Shown piece after piece: positions 60,796 through 64,000 of a DNA stretch of 64,000 bases. The DNA comes from Paracoccus sanguinis. GTDB taxonomy: Bacteria > Pseudomonadota > Alphaproteobacteria > Rhodobacterales > Rhodobacteraceae. The DNA lies in NCBI RefSeq assembly GCF_900106665.1, contig NZ_FNNA01000001.1, forward strand, positions 1,290,227 through 1,354,226, written 5' to 3'. The notes below the pieces were generated by a model. The model did no database searches. It worked only from the letters and a program-made list of their open reading frames with translations, and was not told the DNA's origin. The position numbers and the translations under genes were made by a program. How positions within the stretch are numbered: position 1 is the first letter of the stretch; the number at the start of each line of letters is the position of its first letter.

Positions 60796-63700
60796 ATGAA
60801 CATCGACCTCTCACGCCGCAGCTTTCTGAGGCTGGCGGGTGCGGGTGTCGCGGCAACGTCGCTGGGGGCGATGGGGTTCGGAACGGCCGAGGCGGCTGAG
60901 TTGGCGCATGTGCGCGACTTCAAGCTGGCGGCCATGACCGAAACCCGCAACACCTGCCCCTACTGCTCGGTGGCCTGCGGCATCATCGTCTATGCCGCCC
61001 CCGGCGAGGACGGCAAGCGCCGCGTCATGCACATCGAGGGTGACGCCGACCACCCGGTCAACCGCGGAACGCTGTGCCCCAAGGGTGCGGCGCTCAAGGA
61101 TTTCGTCAACGCCGAGACCCGGCTGACGCAGCCGATGATCCGCAAGCCCGGCGCCACCGCGTTCGAGCCGATCTCGTGGGACGCGGCGCTCGACCGCATC
61201 GCCCGGGCGATGAAGGACGACCGCGACGCCAACCTGCTGCAGACCAACGAGGCGGGCGTGCCCGTCAACCGCTGGACGACGACGGGTTTCCTCGCGGCCT
61301 CGGCCACCACCAACGAAACCGCCTGGCTGACCTACAAGGTCGTCCGGTCGATGGGAATTGTAGGCTTCGACAATCAGGCGCGCGTCTGACACGGCCCCAC
61401 GGTGTCCAGTTTGGGCCCGACATTTGGCCGTGGAGCGATGACGAACTCCTGGACCGACATCAAGAACACCGACCTGGTGATCGTGATGGGCGGCAACGCC
61501 GCCGAAGCCCACCCCTGCGGGTTCAAGTGGGTCACTGAAGCCAAGCACCATCGCGGTGCCAAGCTGATCGTCGTGGACCCGAGGTTCACGCGGACGGCGG
61601 CCGTCAGCGACTATTACGCGCCGATCCGGCCGGGGACCGACATCGCCTTCCTGATGGGGCTGATCCGCTGGATGATCGCCAACGACAAGGTCCAGTGGGA
61701 CTATGTCCGGGCGTTCACCAACGCGGCCTTCATCGTCAAGGACGAGTTCGGCTGGCAGGATGGCCTGTTCACGGGCTACGACGAGCAGAAGCGCGACTAC
61801 GACAAGTCGAGCTGGGATTACGTCGTGGGCGACGACGGCTTTGCCGTCACCGATCCCACGCTGCAGAACCCGCGCTGCGTCTGGAACCTGCTCAAGGCCC
61901 ATGTCGAGGTCTACACCCCCGAGATGGTCGAGCGGATCTGCGGCACCCCGCAGGACCGTTTCCTGAAGATTGCCGAGATGATCGGGGAATGCTCGTCTCC
62001 CACCAGGACGATGACCTCGATGTACGCGCTGGGCTGGACGCAGCACTCGAAGGGCGCCCAGAACATCCGCGGCATGGCGATGTTGCAGCTGATCCTCGGC
62101 AACATCGGCGTGCCCGGCGGCGGCATGAACGCGCTGCGCGGACACTCGAACATCCAGGGGCTGACCGACCTCGGGCTAATGTCGAACCTGATCCCGGGCT
62201 ACCTGAACATTCCGACCGAGAAAGAGCCCGACTGGGCCACCTATCTCAAGTCGCGGGCGTTCAAGCCGTTGCAGCCGGGCCAGACCAGCTATTGGCAGAA
62301 CTACCCCAAGTTCATGGTTTCGTTTATGAAATCCATGTGGGGGGATGCCGCGACCGTGGACAACGACTGGGCCTTCCACTACCTGCCCAAGCTCGACGTC
62401 CCGGCCTACGACATGCTGCGGATGTTCGAGCTGATGGACCAGGGCCGGGTCAACATCTACTTCTGCCAGGGGTTCAACCCGCTGATGGCGCTGTCCAACC
62501 GCGGCAAGAACACCAACGCCTTGAGCAAGCTCAAGATGCTGGTCGTGATGGACCCGCTCGAGACCGAGACCGCGCGGTTCTGGGAAAACCACGGCGCCTA
62601 CAACGACGTGGACAGCGCCGCGATCCAGACCGAGGTGATCCAGCTTCCGACCTCGTGCTTTGCCGAGGACGAGGGCGCGCTGGTGAACTCGGGCCGCTGG
62701 CTGCAGTGGCACTGGGCGGCGGCGGACATGCCGGGCGATGCGCGGCTGGACACCTGGATCATGGCGCAGATCCACCTGCGGGTGAAAGCGCTCTATCAGG
62801 CCGAGGGCGGGGTCTTCCCCGACCCGATCCTGAACCTGACCTGGGACTATGCCGACCAGAACGAGCCGAAGCCCGATGAGCTTGCCCGCGAGCTGAACGG
62901 CCGCGCGCTCGGCGACGTGACCGACCCCAAGGACGCGACCAAGGTGCTGACCGCGGCCGGCAAGCAGGTGAAGAGCTTCGCCGAACTGCGCGACGACGGG
63001 TCCACCGCCTGCGGCTGCTGGATCTATTCCGGCTGCTTCAACGAGGACGGCAACAACATGGCCCGCCGCGACAACGCCGACCCCTCGGGGATGGGCGTGC
63101 ACGCGAAATGGGCGTGGAGCTGGCCGGTCAACCGCCGGACGCTCTACAACCGCGCCTCGGCGGACCTCAACGGCCAGCCGTGGGATCCGACCCGGCCCAT
63201 CATCCAGTGGACCGGCGAGAAATGGGAAGGCAACGACGTCCCCGACATCGCCCCCACGGCGAAGCCGGGCGAGGTCATGCCGTTCATCATGAACCCCGAA
63301 GGGGTGTCGCGGCTGTTCAGCCGCGGGATGATGCGCGACGGGCCGTTCCCGACCCACATGGAGCCGTTCGAGAGCCCGGTCCAGAACGTGTTCAACGCCC
63401 GAATGCGCGGCAACCCGGTGGCCCGGGTGTTCGCCTCGGACGTGGCGCATCTGGGCAACTCGGCCGAGTTCCCGTTCGTCGCCACCAGCTACCGGCTGAC
63501 CGAGCATTTCCACTACTGGACCAAGCACAACAAGGTGAATGCCGCGTTGCAGCCCGAGTTCTTCGTGGAGATCAGCGAGCAGCTGGCCGCCGAGAAGGGC
63601 ATCGAGAAGGGCGGCTGGGTGCGGGTGTGGTCCAAGCGGGGCGAGGTCAAGGCGAAGGCGCTCGTCACCAAGCGGATCAAGCCGCTGATCTGTGACGGCA

Positions 63701-63873
63701 AGCCCGTCCATGTCGTCGGCATTCCGCTGCACTGGGGCTTCGTCGGCGCGGCGAAGAAGGGCTGGGGGCCGAACAGCCTGACGCCCTTCGTCGGCGACGC
63801 CAACATCGAGACGCCGGAGTACAAGGCGTTCCTCGTCAACATCGAACCCAGCGTGGGGGAGGCCGTGTCATGA
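60796..63873 (+). CDS. fdnG: Formate dehydrogenase-N alpha subunit, selenocysteine-containing
   Basis: A 1025-residue (1026-codon) periplasmic molybdoenzyme, E. coli FdnG being about 1015. Tat signal SRRSFLRLAGAG ends near AEAAE. A [4Fe-4S] motif follows (Cys54, Cys57, Cys61 in CPYCSVAC, then LCPKG). The in-frame TGA at 61387-61389 (residue 198) follows DNQARV and precedes HGPTVSSLGPTFGRGAM, the selenocysteine context of FdnG. A SECIS hairpin follows directly. The rest continues in the same frame to 63873. The enzyme oxidises formate in the periplasm with a Mo-bis-MGD and passes electrons to the membrane. The next gene overlaps by ATGA. An internal GTG at 61402 should not be taken as a separate start. 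Confidence 0.95.
61387..61432 (+). promoter_or_regulatory. Bacterial SECIS element and selenocysteine codon
   Basis: Starting at the TGA, CACGGCC (61390-61396) pairs perfectly with GGCCGTG (61426-61432). At the top GTCC (61404-61407) pairs with GGGC (61413-61416, one G.U) around the loop AGTTT (61408-61412). Counting the U of UGA as 1, U17 is at 61403, G23 at 61409 and U24 at 61410: the bulged U and the loop GU that SelB contacts in E. coli. Distance and geometry match known elements. Confidence 0.9.
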
Positions 63874-64000
63874 CCACTCCGACCGACACCACGATGACGA
63901 CCACTCCGGCGACGGCGGCGGCCCCCTCAGGCAACGCCACCACGGGGCCGGCGGTCACGACCGCGACGACCCCGATCCCGACCCACAACTCGCCCCCCAA
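63870..64000 (+). CDS. Probable formate dehydrogenase-N beta subunit, 5' end only
   Basis: ATGA overlaps the end of fdnG and the frame stays open to the end of the window (43 codons plus two bases). The encoded N-terminus is Thr/Ala/Pro-rich (MTTPTDTTMTTTP...) with no iron-sulfur motif yet. Position argues for FdnH, the iron-sulfur subunit, which normally follows fdnG and has a non-conserved start of some 25-35 residues before the first CxxCxxC. The present leader is already longer and of unusual composition, so another small protein between the subunits cannot be excluded. Confidence 0.55.
   Translation, partial: MTTPTDTTMTTTPATAAAPSGNATTGPAVTTATTPIPTHNSPP

Noticed and set aside
61402..63873. 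A separate formate dehydrogenase gene starting at the GTG at 61402, with the upstream part as a pseudogene
   Set aside because: The two parts are in the same frame, separated only by TGA in the conserved Sec context, and a matching SECIS hairpin follows. Selenocysteine explains it fully.
1..64000. CRISPR arrays, insertion sequences, prophage or integrase genes
   Set aside because: No regularly spaced repeats, transposase or integrase motifs, or terminal inverted repeats with target duplications were recognised anywhere in the window.

Overview
The window is a 64 kb, very GC-rich, densely packed chromosomal segment of an alphaproteobacterium. The gene content fits the Rhodobacterales (Rhodobacter/Paracoccus-type): a denitrification heme d1 gene, TRAP and branched-chain-amino-acid type ABC transporters, a fmt/def operon with three deformylase paralogues, EpmA/EF-P, and selenocysteine-dependent formate dehydrogenase-N. 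The genus cannot be fixed from the sequence alone. I see no insertion sequence, prophage, CRISPR array, rRNA or tRNA. GC content and codon use look even throughout.

Layout. 1-1.55 kb: the 3' end of nirN (heme d1 maturation) and a small membrane protein. 1.55-3.76 kb (minus): an SDR alcohol dehydrogenase and an aldehyde dehydrogenase interrupted by a frameshift. 4.0-12.2 kb (plus): a catabolic operon with a fused TRAP permease, TRAP binding protein, IclR regulator, thiolase, acyl-CoA synthetase, PPC/DUF296 protein and SDR; two identically built 17-bp inverted repeats in front of it look like IclR operators. 12.2-17.5 kb (minus): a complete Dpp/Opp-type peptide ABC transporter. 17.8-25.5 kb (plus): periplasmic alpha-2-macroglobulin with a PAN domain, overlapping pbpC. 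25.8-29 kb: a ketoglutarate-semialdehyde-type dehydrogenase, a stand-alone Lrp/RAM domain protein and a MATE pump. 29.2-34.2 kb: a 1280-residue sulfotransferase/coiled-coil/GT2/GT4 fusion followed by a polysaccharide pyruvyl transferase-like protein (surface glycan). 34.3-37.4 kb (minus): def-def-def(degenerate)-hypothetical-fmt. 37.5-39.3 kb: PatB-type C-S lyase and L,D-transpeptidase. 39.5-41.9 kb (minus): hrpB. 42-46 kb: an RTX-repeat protein and the YcjX/YcjF pair. 46.1-47.4 kb: pgsA-moaD-moaE. 47.4-53.3 kb (minus): livM-livH-livF-livG with two tandem paralogous binding proteins, divergent from a histidine kinase/response regulator pair (53.6-55.7 kb). 55.8-57.5 kb: divergent epmA and efp. 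57.6-58.6 kb (minus): selD. 58.8-60.7 kb: a GlxA-type AraC regulator with tryptophan 2,3-dioxygenase. 60.8-64 kb: fdnG, read through an in-frame UGA, and the start of the next subunit gene.

The best-supported finding is that the apparent stop in fdnG is a selenocysteine codon (residue 198). The bases after it fold into a bacterial SECIS hairpin whose U17, G23 and U24 fall at the positions required in Escherichia coli, and selD lies 2 kb away. With moaD/moaE (molybdopterin) and nirN (denitrification) also present, the window carries several parts of an anaerobic formate-to-nitrogen-oxide respiration programme. Other points of interest are the IclR operator pair and its unassigned pathway, the multidomain glycan enzyme, the catalytically degenerate deformylase, and a dispersed intergenic element present in seven copies that often sits at gene ends.
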